Assembly: GCA_029245865.1 (NCBI GenBank)
Contig: JAQWOM010000009.1
Coordinates: 22,398-86,397 of the forward strand
Direction: 5' to 3'
Source: Planctomycetota bacterium
Lineage (GTDB): Bacteria; Planctomycetota; B15-G4
DNA: 64,000 nt
The position numbers and the translations under genes are program-made. The notes under the pieces are model-generated. The model saw only the letters and a program-made list of their open reading frames with translations, did not search any database and was not told where the DNA came from. The number at the start of each line of letters is the position of its first letter. The first letter of the stretch is position 1. Positions 53,594-63,069 of this stretch are shown here, piece by piece.

Positions 53594-54457
53594 CTATCGG
53601 TGCCGGAACCAGCGTGTGATGACGAGTCGCGCTTCGGATTGGCCCACGTAAAGAGTCGAGTTGACGTCGGTCAGTGTGCCTGCCGGCCCACCCACTGCAT
53701 GCGCTGTGCTTGCGTACTCGTCACCGACCCCACGAAAGATGAGTGCCGCACGCTCCACGACCGCAGGAACTGGGAGGCGATTCCAATCAAAAGCCTCGAC
53801 CTCACCCAACAGTTCTTCAAGTTCGAGCCACGGCTCCGGAGATGCGATCAGATAAAGCGTTTCAAGGCCACGCGTCGGTCCCAGTTCGAAGAGAATGTTC
53901 CCTTCGGGAAGTCGGTAGGGTCGCCCCGCAAGAACAGGATTTCCAACTGTAGACCACACCGTATTAGGAAACAGCGTGTGTGGCTGACCCGAGGCGTCCA
54001 TCAGGATGACGTAGACCGTGCACGCTGCATCAGCCTGCCAACGCAGATTGATGCCGTCACCGCTTCCCGTGCGACCAAACCCGTCGAGAAGAATGTCTCC
54101 ATCACGTACAGCGGCCAGCACGCGCCGCCCGTCGTAACCGAGCACTTCGGTCATGAGAGTCAGGTTCCACATCAACTTCCATGGGGCGGCAGGCTCAACC
54201 TGCATCCCTGCTACATCTCCAGAGGCAACCTCTGAATCTTCCCTCACAAGCCTCGGATCGGATGAGAGCAAGTCGATCAGCCTCTCAACCAGGCCTCCAC
54301 CCACACGGTCGTAATTGGCAAGAGCCACGGAGCGCAAATGAGTCCGCCCAACCTCCACGGGGACTTCGCGTAGAGAGCAACCCGGTGCCAGACACATCAA
54401 GGCGGCGAGCAGAGCTCCACCGGCTGGAGGGCATAACGAACTCATCCTCATGGCCAT
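53594..54457 (-). CDS. DUF4384-containing lipoprotein
   Basis: A 287-residue lipoprotein with hydrophobic GGALLAALMCLAPGC and a lipobox Cys. Residues ~130-200 match DUF4384: GINLRWQADAACTVYVILMDASGQ, PHTLFPNTVW, NPVLAGRPYRLPEGNILFEL. In other bacteria this domain is found at the ends of surface kinases and proteases and is thought to bind or sense something; the role is unknown. Three in-frame starts (54457, 54451, 54445) fit; none has a strong SD. The gene lies 59 bases downstream of the DUF3352-like gene, so the FG-GAP, DUF3352 and DUF4384 genes probably form one operon. Confidence 0.78.
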   Translation of the reverse strand: MAMRMSSLCPPAGGALLAALMCLAPGCSLREVPVEVGRTHLRSVALANYDRVGGGLVERLIDLLSSDPRLVREDSEVASGDVAGMQVEPAAPWKLMWNLTLMTEVLGYDGRRVLAAVRDGDILLDGFGRTGSGDGINLRWQADAACTVYVILMDASGQPHTLFPNTVWSTVGNPVLAGRPYRLPEGNILFELGPTRGLETLYLIASPEPWLELEELLGEVEAFDWNRLPVPAVVERAALIFRGVGDEYASTAHAVGGPAGTLTDVNSTLYVGQSEARLVITRWFRHR

Positions 54458-54516
54458 GCGATTCGCAGATTGCGGGAAAGCACACTGCACAGCTGATACG
54501 AAAACTGCGCCTGAGA

Positions 54517-56289
54517 TTACGGCCCCGTGCTCACAAACAAGAGGCCCTCTTCTGAGAGCGAGATCGATTGCAGGCTAAAGGCACCTCGGTAGTACTTCTC
54601 GATCACGGCTGGGTCAACGGCACCGAGTGACTCCACAAGGCCCTTGAAATCGAAGAAATCGCCCTCGGGCAATCCCTGCTCATCAACCCAGACGCCCATT
54701 TCATCAAAAACTGGCACAAAAGCGGCCATGCTCCTAAGCGCGCCTGTCATCTGCTCGGCGACACTCTGAACCACCAGAGCTGTGCGCTCGGGGGGAAGTA
54801 ACTCGTTGCGTTCGATGACATCCTTGACGGTCATCAGAGATGGAAGCGCCGGATTGGCTTTCCGCCTCAACACATCCTTGACCATGGAAGGTGAAAGCGA
54901 CAACACCAGCAAGTCGTCCAGCACGGCGTAGCACAGCATCATGCCCGGGAGGATCGGCATCGAATACATGGAGTAGCCCTCGAACTCCTCCAAGCGCCGG
55001 GCCACATGCATTCCCTGAGAACGCACCACCCCATCCAGCGTGGCGCTCATGGCCTCGCCGTCAGACAGTCCCAGCATGAGAGCGTAGTTGGCAGCTGGCG
55101 CAGAAGGGTCGCCGAAGGGCAGGCCTTCATTTGCAGGCACGTCTGCTACGAACAGGGCGAGTTGCCCGTTGAGATTGTCGAGAAGGTCGTCGCGCGGGTG
55201 AACTCCAATGTCTGCCTCCATCTCCGACATACCCGCAATCATGTCGCGTGTTGCTTCTGGGTCCCGTGCCATCATGACGCCCAGGAATGCGTCGAAGAGG
55301 GCACTCAGATCGAAATCCAGAGCCTGAGCAATGGACGCGCTTTCCGGAATCCACTGCATGAGCGACGGGTCTTGACCATCGACGCCCGCCAGCAGGGCCT
55401 CCTGCATCCAGCCGAGGTCCGAAAAGCCGAGCGACATCTTCGTCAGTGATCTCTCCGGAGTGATTTCAATCGTGGACGCAAAGGAAGACAGGTTCACCCA
55501 CTCATAGCCTGTCTCATAGGCATCCCTCTGGGTCCCCAAGGGCATCGTTTCGAGGGACAGGCGCGCCAGTTCGCTCGCATCCACCCAGCAGCGGACTTCG
55601 ACTCCGGGAACTGCGGCAAGCGAGTGGCGGTAAGGCGATTCCTCGGTGAAGCTCGAGCTTGCCTCACCATTCAGTCCGTCCACAATCTCACCGAACACAT
55701 CGCGGTCGAGTGACGCACTCTGAATAGAAATCACGAGCACGGAATCCACAAAGCCGTAACGCACCTCTGCAGTGGGCGCCTCTGGGTCCACCATGACTGC
55801 GGCGTACGTGTCCCCATACGTTTCGGTTTTGAAAATCATGCCCTTGGCATCGACTAACCAATCGACAAGCCGATCGACTTCCTCGGAGAAAGTGTCGATC
55901 TCCTCACCGGCATCCAGCATCCAGACAATCGCGGCATCGACTTCGAAGTCTCGAACCTCTAGGGCCAAAACCGCGAAGCACATGGGGCCATGCAACAGGT
56001 TCAACAACTCGAACGGGCTACTGCCCGTCAACTGCACGGCCATACCATCGGCTTCATCCATCAAGAGGCCGGCTTCGGCGCGCACGTCGCCAAACGCAGC
56101 GTCAGCCCACAATTGCCCCATGCGACTCTCGGACCAGACCTCTTTGAGATGATCGACATCATCAACTGCCAGCACGCCCAGCGTCTCGGCGGGCAATGCA
56201 TCGAGCAGACGGGACTGCGCCACAACCTCTGGAGCACCCACGAAAACACACCCGGCCAAGAGAAGAGTCGTGAGTTGAAGTTTCTTCAT
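54517..56289 (-). CDS. DUF3352-like secreted protein
   Basis: A 590-residue exported protein beginning MKKLQLTTLLLAGCVFVGA with cleavage near VVAQS. The layout matches DUF3352-type proteins: repeated beta/alpha modules of about 90 residues, for example ALPAETLGVLAVDDVDHLKE, LMQWIPESASIAQALDFDL and a C-terminal stretch rich in short hydrophobic helices (LLVLSLSPSMVKDVL). The role of this family is unknown. The start overlaps the stop of the upstream FG-GAP gene by 4 bases (ATGA), so the two are translationally coupled and likely interact. Confidence 0.8.
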   Translation of the reverse strand: MKKLQLTTLLLAGCVFVGAPEVVAQSRLLDALPAETLGVLAVDDVDHLKEVWSESRMGQLWADAAFGDVRAEAGLLMDEADGMAVQLTGSSPFELLNLLHGPMCFAVLALEVRDFEVDAAIVWMLDAGEEIDTFSEEVDRLVDWLVDAKGMIFKTETYGDTYAAVMVDPEAPTAEVRYGFVDSVLVISIQSASLDRDVFGEIVDGLNGEASSSFTEESPYRHSLAAVPGVEVRCWVDASELARLSLETMPLGTQRDAYETGYEWVNLSSFASTIEITPERSLTKMSLGFSDLGWMQEALLAGVDGQDPSLMQWIPESASIAQALDFDLSALFDAFLGVMMARDPEATRDMIAGMSEMEADIGVHPRDDLLDNLNGQLALFVADVPANEGLPFGDPSAPAANYALMLGLSDGEAMSATLDGVVRSQGMHVARRLEEFEGYSMYSMPILPGMMLCYAVLDDLLVLSLSPSMVKDVLRRKANPALPSLMTVKDVIERNELLPPERTALVVQSVAEQMTGALRSMAAFVPVFDEMGVWVDEQGLPEGDFFDFKGLVESLGAVDPAVIEKYYRGAFSLQSISLSEEGLLFVSTGP

Positions 56290-58598
56290 CGGGCTGCTTC
56301 CTGTGGGTAAACAATAAGGCGGTCGTGAACCAGGATGGCAATGTCGTCGAGATCATCTCCGGTCAGGTCAGCGACCAGGACTTCTCGGGGTTCACGACTT
56401 GCACGGCGCGAGGACTCAAACATCCGCGCCTCATACACAGGGAACTTCATGACGTGCTTCAACCCATCGGGTTGCACCGCCGCGATATGCATGAGGTGCT
56501 TGCGGGTTTCGGTGAAAACAAGGTCGACCTCCCCGTCATCATTCACATCACCGACCGCCAGCGTATCCAGATAGGCGTCCTTCACAGGAGACTCATAGCT
56601 ATTGCCCTCAACCAACACCGGGTCTTGCCCCCCGACCTGAATGGTGGCGAAACGCGTCCCATTCCAGAGCAGCAAGTCCGAGCGACCATCTGCATCGACA
56701 TCGGCTGGTAGAATCCCCTTCGCCTCAAATCCACCGAGGTCTACATGCCCGAGTACATGAATGCGCCCTTCGTCGTGTTCCTGCCCCAACACCACCAGCC
56801 GATCATGGCTATCGTCCACGAGAACAATTTCCGGCACCTCCGAGCCTTCAAGGTCCGCCGCCGCCACGGCTCCCACACTCGCCGAAGCATCCTCCAGGTT
56901 GTACTGCGCCACCACCTTGACGGTGCCCTCGCCATCGAGATAGATGGCACGCGCAAAGTTGCTGCCCGGCACGAGTAATTCTTTCGTCCCGTCGCCATTC
57001 ACATCACCGAAGAACATGGCCTCACGTCTCTTGTTCTCGAGAATGCCGAGACCTGGCGTCTTGGGATCCACCAGCAAGGGACCATCGTCACGGGTCAAAA
57101 GGATCTGAGGCAACTCGGTTGGCACGATCAACATCACATCGTCGCGCCCATCTCGATCGAAGTCAGCCAGCAAGAGATCGCTCGGATCTGTGCTCATGTC
57201 CAACTTCACAGAGCCACTCTGATCCGGATTCACGCCGGCCCCGACCTGTCGCAACACCCGATCTCGTGACCGACCGCGCCCCTCTCCAACGACGATCCAC
57301 ACCTCGGGCAAGCCATCACCAGACACATCACCCACATCCAGTCCTAGCAGGTCGCCTCCAGGCGCACCGATCGTCTCTGGAAAGCTGAGGTCACCGCCGG
57401 GATCCACCGCCATCTGCGCCACAGCGTTTTCATCGGGAGCGGCGATCGCGATGTCGAGCAGGCCATCATCATCGAGATCTGCCACACGAGGCTGACGACT
57501 GCCCAATAAGGAAGGGTAGCTCTGCGCCCCACCAAACTGGCCCTTTGCACCGCCGTGGTAGACCACCAGCCGCGCAGCCGACGGCTCGCTGACGATCAGG
57601 TCTGGGTATCCATCGCGATCCAAGTCGGCAAGTGCGACTCCACGGCTGTCAGCATCTTTCAGTTCGGAGAACGGAACGATGCGCAGCGAGGACAGCGGCA
57701 AGTCGCCAGGCGGACTCTCTTTTTCAGCCACCTCCATCACGATCGCACGCCCACTCCTGCGGCCGATCACAATGACCTCGGACCGTCCATCGTCATCGAG
57801 ATCGTCCACGCTGATGCCGCGAATGCCCGCAGAGCGTGAACGCATCTCCGGGCCAAAATCTGCCTCGCCCTGCCCAAGGCGAAAGCGCACTGGCCAGTCG
57901 GACTCGGAGGTCACATAGATCAGATCGAGAACGCCATCGCCATTCAGATCCGCCACCGTAAATCCATCGGCCCCATCCGTCGCATTGGGAAGGCGTGCTT
58001 CGGCCCGAAGCCGCCCTTCGGCATCCTGAACAAACAAATCCGTGGATGCCTCGGTCAAGACGGCCACATCGTTTCGCCCATCGCCATCGAGGTCACCGGC
58101 GCGAACAGACTCAGGGTTAGAGACCCCTCCTTCAAGGTCAAGCAAGGTGCGCCGCTCGAAGCCGCCATCTTCTCCGGCATAGGCAACTGTAAGTTTGCCC
58201 GAGTCACCCGAGAAGATCACATCGGCACGGCCGTCACCGTCCATGTCTGACAGATCCAGTGCCCAGACTTTTTGTTCGGTGGCGATCGATTCGCGCCGAA
58301 AGTGCGCTTCATCCGGCAACTCGTTAATGAGTTCCAGCTCTTCCACTGCGAGCGGCTCAGCACCTCGGTGAAACAGCAGTTCGATACGCGCCTTGCCGTT
58401 GTTCACGAACGCCAGGTCACCATGGCCATCGCCATTCAAGTCGGCCGACCGCAATCCGAAGATGCCGTCCTGGAACTTACTGACGATAAGCCCGTCAAAG
58501 CCGTACTGACGATGCAGATCAGCATCGTCACCAGGGACTCCGCCATCCTGGAGAAAGAAGAAGGTGCCGAGAAGCAGGGCGTAGGGCGAGATCAGCAT
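56286..58598 (-). CDS. Secreted FG-GAP/VCBS repeat protein
   Basis: A 770-residue exported protein starting MLISPYALLLGTFFFLQDG. The start at 58598 is preferred because it opens a hydrophobic signal and has GAGGAG 12-17 bases upstream; the 82 upstream in-frame codons are unsupported. Nearly the whole chain is FG-GAP/VCBS repeats with calcium-loop motifs DLNGDGHGDLAF, DMDGDGRADVIF, DLDGDGRNDVAV, DLNGDGVLDLIY, DVNGDGTKELLV and DVNDDGEVDLVF, spaced ~60 residues apart. No ASPIC/UnbV end is present. This predicts two beta-propellers used for binding. It is coupled to the DUF3352-like gene and divergent from the HtrA-like gene at 58743. Confidence 0.87.
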   Translation of the reverse strand: MLISPYALLLGTFFFLQDGGVPGDDADLHRQYGFDGLIVSKFQDGIFGLRSADLNGDGHGDLAFVNNGKARIELLFHRGAEPLAVEELELINELPDEAHFRRESIATEQKVWALDLSDMDGDGRADVIFSGDSGKLTVAYAGEDGGFERRTLLDLEGGVSNPESVRAGDLDGDGRNDVAVLTEASTDLFVQDAEGRLRAEARLPNATDGADGFTVADLNGDGVLDLIYVTSESDWPVRFRLGQGEADFGPEMRSRSAGIRGISVDDLDDDGRSEVIVIGRRSGRAIVMEVAEKESPPGDLPLSSLRIVPFSELKDADSRGVALADLDRDGYPDLIVSEPSAARLVVYHGGAKGQFGGAQSYPSLLGSRQPRVADLDDDGLLDIAIAAPDENAVAQMAVDPGGDLSFPETIGAPGGDLLGLDVGDVSGDGLPEVWIVVGEGRGRSRDRVLRQVGAGVNPDQSGSVKLDMSTDPSDLLLADFDRDGRDDVMLIVPTELPQILLTRDDGPLLVDPKTPGLGILENKRREAMFFGDVNGDGTKELLVPGSNFARAIYLDGEGTVKVVAQYNLEDASASVGAVAAADLEGSEVPEIVLVDDSHDRLVVLGQEHDEGRIHVLGHVDLGGFEAKGILPADVDADGRSDLLLWNGTRFATIQVGGQDPVLVEGNSYESPVKDAYLDTLAVGDVNDDGEVDLVFTETRKHLMHIAAVQPDGLKHVMKFPVYEARMFESSRRASREPREVLVADLTGDDLDDIAILVHDRLIVYPQEAAR

Positions 58599-58742
58599 GA
58601 CGACTCGTTTCTCCTCTGAGGTGGTTCTCCCCGCGATCCAGACCCGCAAGGAGTGGCCCGAGAGTCTAGCGCGGACTTCCACTCGCGATCTACACCGCAC
58701 CTGCCTGCTACACTCTCTGCCCCCACTCGAAGGAAGGAACTC

Positions 58743-59705
58743 ATGCATTACCTGCTCGTTGCCGTATTTACGTGCCTCTTCACGGCACCACTTCAACCCG
58801 AGCCCCCTCAACCTGACGTCTTCGAGCTCACCGATGGCGGACACGTCCGCGGACAGGTCGTGAAGGAAACGGACGCCAACATCTTCGTAGATGTTGGCTA
58901 CACGATCCTCGAAATCCCTACAGCCAATATCGTGAGTCGCACCGAAGGCGATTCCGAGCCGGCTGACCCTGAGAGCAATGCCGATTCAGACAGCATTTCC
59001 AAGGGCCTCTACACGACGGGCAATCTCACAGACATCACGGTGCAAGATGCCGTCAAGCGATTTGGAAGCGGCGTTGTCGTGGTGCGAACACCTGGTGGCC
59101 TGGGCAGCGGCTTCATCATTCGAGAAGACGGGTACCTGGTCACGAATGCGCACGTCGTCCAGGGCGAGATTGAATTCACAGTGATCGTCTATCAAGAAAC
59201 CGAAGACGGATTTGAGAAGAAGCTCTTTGAAAACGCGCGGCTGGTTGCCGTCAACCCCTTCATCGACCTTGCCCTGGTCAAGATCGATGAAGAAGACCTG
59301 GGAGACGTCGAACTCACGCGTGTCGTGCTGGGCGACATCAACAAACAGGCCGTTGGGGAACCTGTCTTTGCAATCGGTGCCCCACTGGGCATGGATCGAT
59401 CAGTGTCCGAGGGCATCATCTCCATCAAGAACCGCAGCCACGAGGGCAAGGTCTACGTACAAACCACAGCCGCCATCAACCCGGGGAATTCGGGCGGCCC
59501 TCTGTTTAACAGCAAAGGAGAGGTCATCGCTGTGAACACCTTGGGCTATATGTTTGCCGAAGGGATGAACCTGTCCATCCCCGTGGACTACGTGAAACAT
59601 TTCATCGAAAACCGGGATGCCTTTGCCTACGACCGCGGCAACCCCAACTCTGGTTACCGCTACCTTGCGCCACCCGAACGTCCCAAGGATGACCCGCAGC
59701 CCTAG
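58743..59705 (+). CDS. HtrA/DegP-like serine protease without PDZ
   Basis: A 320-residue exported protease. AAGGAAGGA lies 5-13 bases upstream of the ATG at 58743. After a short signal peptide comes a stretch of ~70 residues, then a trypsin-like domain with His137 (VTNAHVVQG), Asp175 (PFIDLALVKI) and Ser250 (INPGNSGGPLF), a complete triad in the HtrA pattern. No PDZ domain follows; the chain ends in a polar Pro/Arg-rich tail. Thus it is a secreted or periplasmic quality-control or regulatory protease of unknown target. The N-terminal ~60 residues (FELTDGGHVRGQVV) read as a small beta domain of the kind found in other planctomycete secreted proteins. Confidence 0.88.
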   Translation: MHYLLVAVFTCLFTAPLQPEPPQPDVFELTDGGHVRGQVVKETDANIFVDVGYTILEIPTANIVSRTEGDSEPADPESNADSDSISKGLYTTGNLTDITVQDAVKRFGSGVVVVRTPGGLGSGFIIREDGYLVTNAHVVQGEIEFTVIVYQETEDGFEKKLFENARLVAVNPFIDLALVKIDEEDLGDVELTRVVLGDINKQAVGEPVFAIGAPLGMDRSVSEGIISIKNRSHEGKVYVQTTAAINPGNSGGPLFNSKGEVIAVNTLGYMFAEGMNLSIPVDYVKHFIENRDAFAYDRGNPNSGYRYLAPPERPKDDPQP

Positions 59706-59776
59706 GCTGCTGTCAAAGCCCATCACTCACCTGAAATTTTCAAACCCTTTCATTCGCGACTGTTGAAAACGGGCTC

Positions 59777-60703
59777 ATGTTGACGTGTGCACTGCTCACT
59801 TTGCCGCTTGTCACCGCAGGCCTCTTGCCCCGCGCACTGCCGAGCGATTTCGTCGCCAAGCCCGTCACTGATGGGCCCGTCACCGCACAATTGATGCCTG
59901 ACACGACCCGTTGGATCCCAGGTCGCGACCATCTTGTCGGTGTGAAGTTCACAACAGATCCCGGCTGGCATCTTTACTGGCCAGGACAGAACGATTCTGG
60001 ATTCCCGATTCAGATCGAACCCACGGCCGAAAAGAAAAAGGTGCCAGCAAATGAGCGCCTCACCACCGGGGCATTGCGCTGGCCAGTACCCGAACGCCTT
60101 GTGTATGGAGAGGGAGCGTTCGTTGATCACGTCTATCACGACACGGTGACCCTACTGATACCTGTTCACGTGCCATACAACGCCGAACCAGGATCTCTCC
60201 TCACCTTGAAACTGGAGACGGACTGGTTCGTCTGCGAAGAAGCCTGCCTCATGGGCTCGGCTCAGATTGCCTTGAGCATGCCCGTCGCTGAACCATCGGA
60301 AGCCCTGGCTCGCTCCAAAGATGCCGACCATCTCGGTGGCGTCCTTCAGCGCATTCCCTTTGGCATGGCCCAGGACGTCTCTGTCGAAATTCTAGGTGAC
60401 CACGGCAACATCTTGCAGGTCACAGTCCCTCGAGCGACGCGCATTGCTTTCTATCCCGCGGAAGAGAGCCTGGCGCTGACCGGAATCGCCGACTCATGCA
60501 CCGCTCCTGGGCCGCGACTTCGCCTGCAAACCGACCCCACACCTCCCTATCGACCCGAATCGGCCGCACGGCCACGTCTGAGAGGCATACTGGAAGTCTG
60601 GTATGGCGATGGCAATCCCTCACGACTCTCAAGCATCGACTTACCCGGCCCCGACCCCGCTGACCTCCAAAGAATTCCTGGAAACACCGGAAACGAACGA
60701 TGA
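59777..60703 (+). CDS. DsbD alpha-domain-like exported protein
   Basis: A 308-residue protein with signal peptide MLTCALLTLPLVTAGLLPRA. The mature part matches the N-terminal (alpha) domain of DsbD: PGWHLYWPGQNDSGFPIQIE, LRWPVPERLVYGEGAF, and LKLETDWFVCEEACLMGSAQ, with the Cys pair CEEAC that accepts electrons. The transmembrane and C-terminal thioredoxin domains of full DsbD are absent. It therefore stands alone as an electron carrier or disulphide-handling protein in the periplasm. Its stop overlaps the start of the following thioredoxin-fold lipoprotein by 4 bases (ATGA), so the two probably exchange electrons. Confidence 0.88.
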   Translation: MLTCALLTLPLVTAGLLPRALPSDFVAKPVTDGPVTAQLMPDTTRWIPGRDHLVGVKFTTDPGWHLYWPGQNDSGFPIQIEPTAEKKKVPANERLTTGALRWPVPERLVYGEGAFVDHVYHDTVTLLIPVHVPYNAEPGSLLTLKLETDWFVCEEACLMGSAQIALSMPVAEPSEALARSKDADHLGGVLQRIPFGMAQDVSVEILGDHGNILQVTVPRATRIAFYPAEESLALTGIADSCTAPGPRLRLQTDPTPPYRPESAARPRLRGILEVWYGDGNPSRLSSIDLPGPDPADLQRIPGNTGNER

Positions 60704-61365
60704 AGACTTCCTCCATATTCCCGTGCACGGCAATCCTCGCCGGCCTCATCCTCATGGTGGCCTGCGGATCCAACGCCAACGAAAGTGTTGTCGCCGCACT
60801 CGACTCTGATGGCACGAAGGATCTTGCCAGCAACAAGCCCACGCTTGACGTTGCAGACTTCACCCTGACTGACACCGACGGAAAGCAACACACGCTCAGC
60901 GATTACGTGGCCGCAGGCGACACCGTTGTGCTCGAGTGGTTCAATCCGGATTGCCCCTTCGTCAAGAAGTACCACGAAGGAGATGCCAGCATGGTCGAAG
61001 TGTACGACGACGTAAAGTCCGGCAACCTCGTCTGGCTCGCCATCAACTCCGGCGCAGAAGGCAAGCAGGGTGCTGGGCTCGACCGCAACAAGAAGGCCAT
61101 CGCCGATTGGGGCATCCCCTACCCGATCCTCCTGGACATGGATGGAAAAGTTGGGCGCGCCTATGGCGCCGCCACAACGCCTCACATGTTCGTCATCTCA
61201 CCCAAGGGCGAATTGCTCTACGAGGGAGCAATCGACGACAGCAAGGGTCGCGGCGAATCCAAGACCAACTATGTTGCCAAGACGCTCAAGGAATACCGAG
61301 CTGGCAAGCCCATCACTGTCAGCAAAACAAAAAGCTTTGGCTGTAGCGTGAAGTACGCCAAGTAA
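60700..61365 (+). CDS. Thioredoxin-fold (redoxin) lipoprotein
   Basis: A 221-residue lipoprotein with MKTSSIFPCTAILAGLILMVAC as signal, lipobox Cys22. The redoxin/AhpC-TSA-like domain contains LSDYVAAGDTVVLEWFNPDC, where the single catalytic Cys is in NPDCPFVKKYH, then LVWLAINSGAEGK and PHMFVISPKGELLYEGAIDD. The C-terminal CSVKY adds a second Cys that may resolve the first. It fits a periplasmic peroxiredoxin-like or thiol-disulphide protein. It is translationally coupled to the DsbD-alpha-like protein, so both are inferred to act in periplasmic redox repair. Confidence 0.9.
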   Translation: MKTSSIFPCTAILAGLILMVACGSNANESVVAALDSDGTKDLASNKPTLDVADFTLTDTDGKQHTLSDYVAAGDTVVLEWFNPDCPFVKKYHEGDASMVEVYDDVKSGNLVWLAINSGAEGKQGAGLDRNKKAIADWGIPYPILLDMDGKVGRAYGAATTPHMFVISPKGELLYEGAIDDSKGRGESKTNYVAKTLKEYRAGKPITVSKTKSFGCSVKYAK

Positions 61366-61413
61366 GGCGAAGTCTGCGCGGACTCTTCAACCGCGACCGA
61401 ATGCGATTCGGGC

Positions 61414-61435
61414 CACGCAAGCACCGAGTTGCGTG
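61414..61435. terminator. Hairpin between convergent genes
   Basis: CACGCAA (61414-61420) pairs with TTGCGTG (61429-61435) around an 8-base loop, in the 120-base gap between the convergent redoxin and purH genes. No U tract follows. A bidirectional terminator is a tentative reading. Confidence 0.4.
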
Positions 61436-61485
61436 CGACTAGATTAGCGGCTCAGTGAGCTTCCGGATGGACTTGCGCGGCCGGA

Positions 61486-63069
61486 CTAGTGCCTGAAATG
61501 CCGAGAGCCGGTCAGCACCAACGCCATGCCGTGCTCATCAACTGCAGCCACTGACTCCTTATCACGAATGGACCCGCCGGGCTGAATGACGGCCGTCACA
61601 CCCAGTCGAGCAGCCTCATCGATGGAATCGCGGAAAGGAAAGAAAGCGTCCGAGGCGAGAACAGCACCCTTCGTACGCTCACCAGCTTTGTGCCCCGCCA
61701 TGAAGACTGAATCCACTCGACTCATCTGGCCCGCACCAACACCTAGTAATGTTCCTTCCTTTGCGAGCACGATGGCGTTGCTCTTGACGTGCTTGCAAAC
61801 ACGCCATGCGAACTCGAGGTCATCCAATTCGGAAACTTCAGGCTGGCGCGCACTGACCACCTCTCGCTTCTCGTGCTCGTAACCCAGGTCACGTTGCTGC
61901 ACCAGGAAGCCCCCGGTCACCTTCCGCACCATGTGATCTGATGTGCTGCGTGCGCCCAGACTCCCGGTGGCAAGGATACGTACGTTCTTGCCCCACTTGG
62001 CACCCGTCTTGAGAATCTCAACCGCACCTCCCTCATAAGAAGGCGCGACAATAACCTCCAGGAAATGTTCGGGCTTCGCTATGGCGCGCGCCAGGTCTTC
62101 AGTGACTGGCCGATTCAGGGAAACGATACCGCCAAAAGCCGACTGAGAGTCGCCTAACCAAGCTCGCTCGAAAGCAGTGGCAATGTCATCTGCCACGCCA
62201 CACCCACAAGGGTTGGTGTGCTTGATAACAGCAGCAGCAGGCACGTCAAACTCCTTGACCAATTCGAGCGCACCATCTGCATCCATGATGTTGTTGTAGG
62301 ACAAGGCCTTACCAGAGAGCACCTCGGCTGTCGCAATGGATGGCTCGCGAATGCCTGGGTTGGTGTAAAAACGCGCCTGCTGGTGAGGATTTTCGCCGTA
62401 CCGCAGTTCGCGAACCTCTGAAGCCTCTAGCACGAGACGCTCGGGGAGAGCTTCCCCCTCCTGCTCCGAGAACCAATTGCAGATCGCCGCGTCGTAGGCG
62501 GCAGTTGTTGTGTACGCCTTCCCGGCAAGCGACCGTCGCATGGGCAGACCATCTGCACCCTTCTTTTCGTCATCGAGCGCCTGCAACACCGCGTCATAGT
62601 CAGCAGGATCCGTAACGACCCAGACCGCGCCGTGGTTCTTGGCAGCGGAACGGATCATGCTCGGACCACCAATGTCGATATTTTCGATTGCCTCGGCATA
62701 CGAGACGCCGGGCTTCGCGACTGTCTCGCGGAACGCGTAAAGATTGACCGCAACGACATCGATCGGTGAGATCTCATGGTCTTGCATCGCAGTCACATGC
62801 TCGCTGTTCTCCCGCAAAGCGAGAAGCCCCCCGTGCACCTTGGGATGCAGTGTCTTCACTCGCCCATCCATCATCTCGGGAAACCCCGTGATCTCGGCGA
62901 TATCGGTCACCGGAACTCCGGCTTCACGGATCGCCCGCGCGGTCCCTCCTGTGGAAACGACCTCAAAGTCTCGGTCAGCGAGTCCTTGAGCAAAATCGGT
63001 GATCCCAGTCTTGTCAGTGACGGAAAGCAGGGCGCGACGCACGGGTGTCTTCCTCTCTCCGGCGGTCAT
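61486..63069 (-). CDS. purH: Bifunctional AICAR transformylase / IMP cyclohydrolase
   Basis: A 527-residue enzyme of the last two steps of IMP synthesis. The N-terminal cyclohydrolase (MGS-like fold) carries [25 protein letters not shown]-like [16 protein letters not shown] and [16 protein letters not shown]. The AICARFT domain follows, with [15 protein letters not shown] and [15 protein letters not shown] and a C-terminal [12 protein letters not shown] / IQPGGSIRD region. Length is normal for PurH. The start overlaps the stop of prfB by one base (TGATG), so the two are translationally coupled, an unusual pairing of translation and purine synthesis. Confidence 0.97.
   Translation of the reverse strand: MTAGERKTPVRRALLSVTDKTGITDFAQGLADRDFEVVSTGGTARAIREAGVPVTDIAEITGFPEMMDGRVKTLHPKVHGGLLALRENSEHVTAMQDHEISPIDVVAVNLYAFRETVAKPGVSYAEAIENIDIGGPSMIRSAAKNHGAVWVVTDPADYDAVLQALDDEKKGADGLPMRRSLAGKAYTTTAAYDAAICNWFSEQEGEALPERLVLEASEVRELRYGENPHQQARFYTNPGIREPSIATAEVLSGKALSYNNIMDADGALELVKEFDVPAAAVIKHTNPCGCGVADDIATAFERAWLGDSQSAFGGIVSLNRPVTEDLARAIAKPEHFLEVIVAPSYEGGAVEILKTGAKWGKNVRILATGSLGARSTSDHMVRKVTGGFLVQQRDLGYEHEKREVVSARQPEVSELDDLEFAWRVCKHVKSNAIVLAKEGTLLGVGAGQMSRVDSVFMAGHKAGERTKGAVLASDAFFPFRDSIDEAARLGVTAVIQPGGSIRDKESVAAVDEHGMALVLTGSRHFRH

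Noticed and set aside
53429..54235. Plus-strand open frame of 268 codons
   Set aside because: Antisense to the DUF4384 lipoprotein; no signal peptide or domain.
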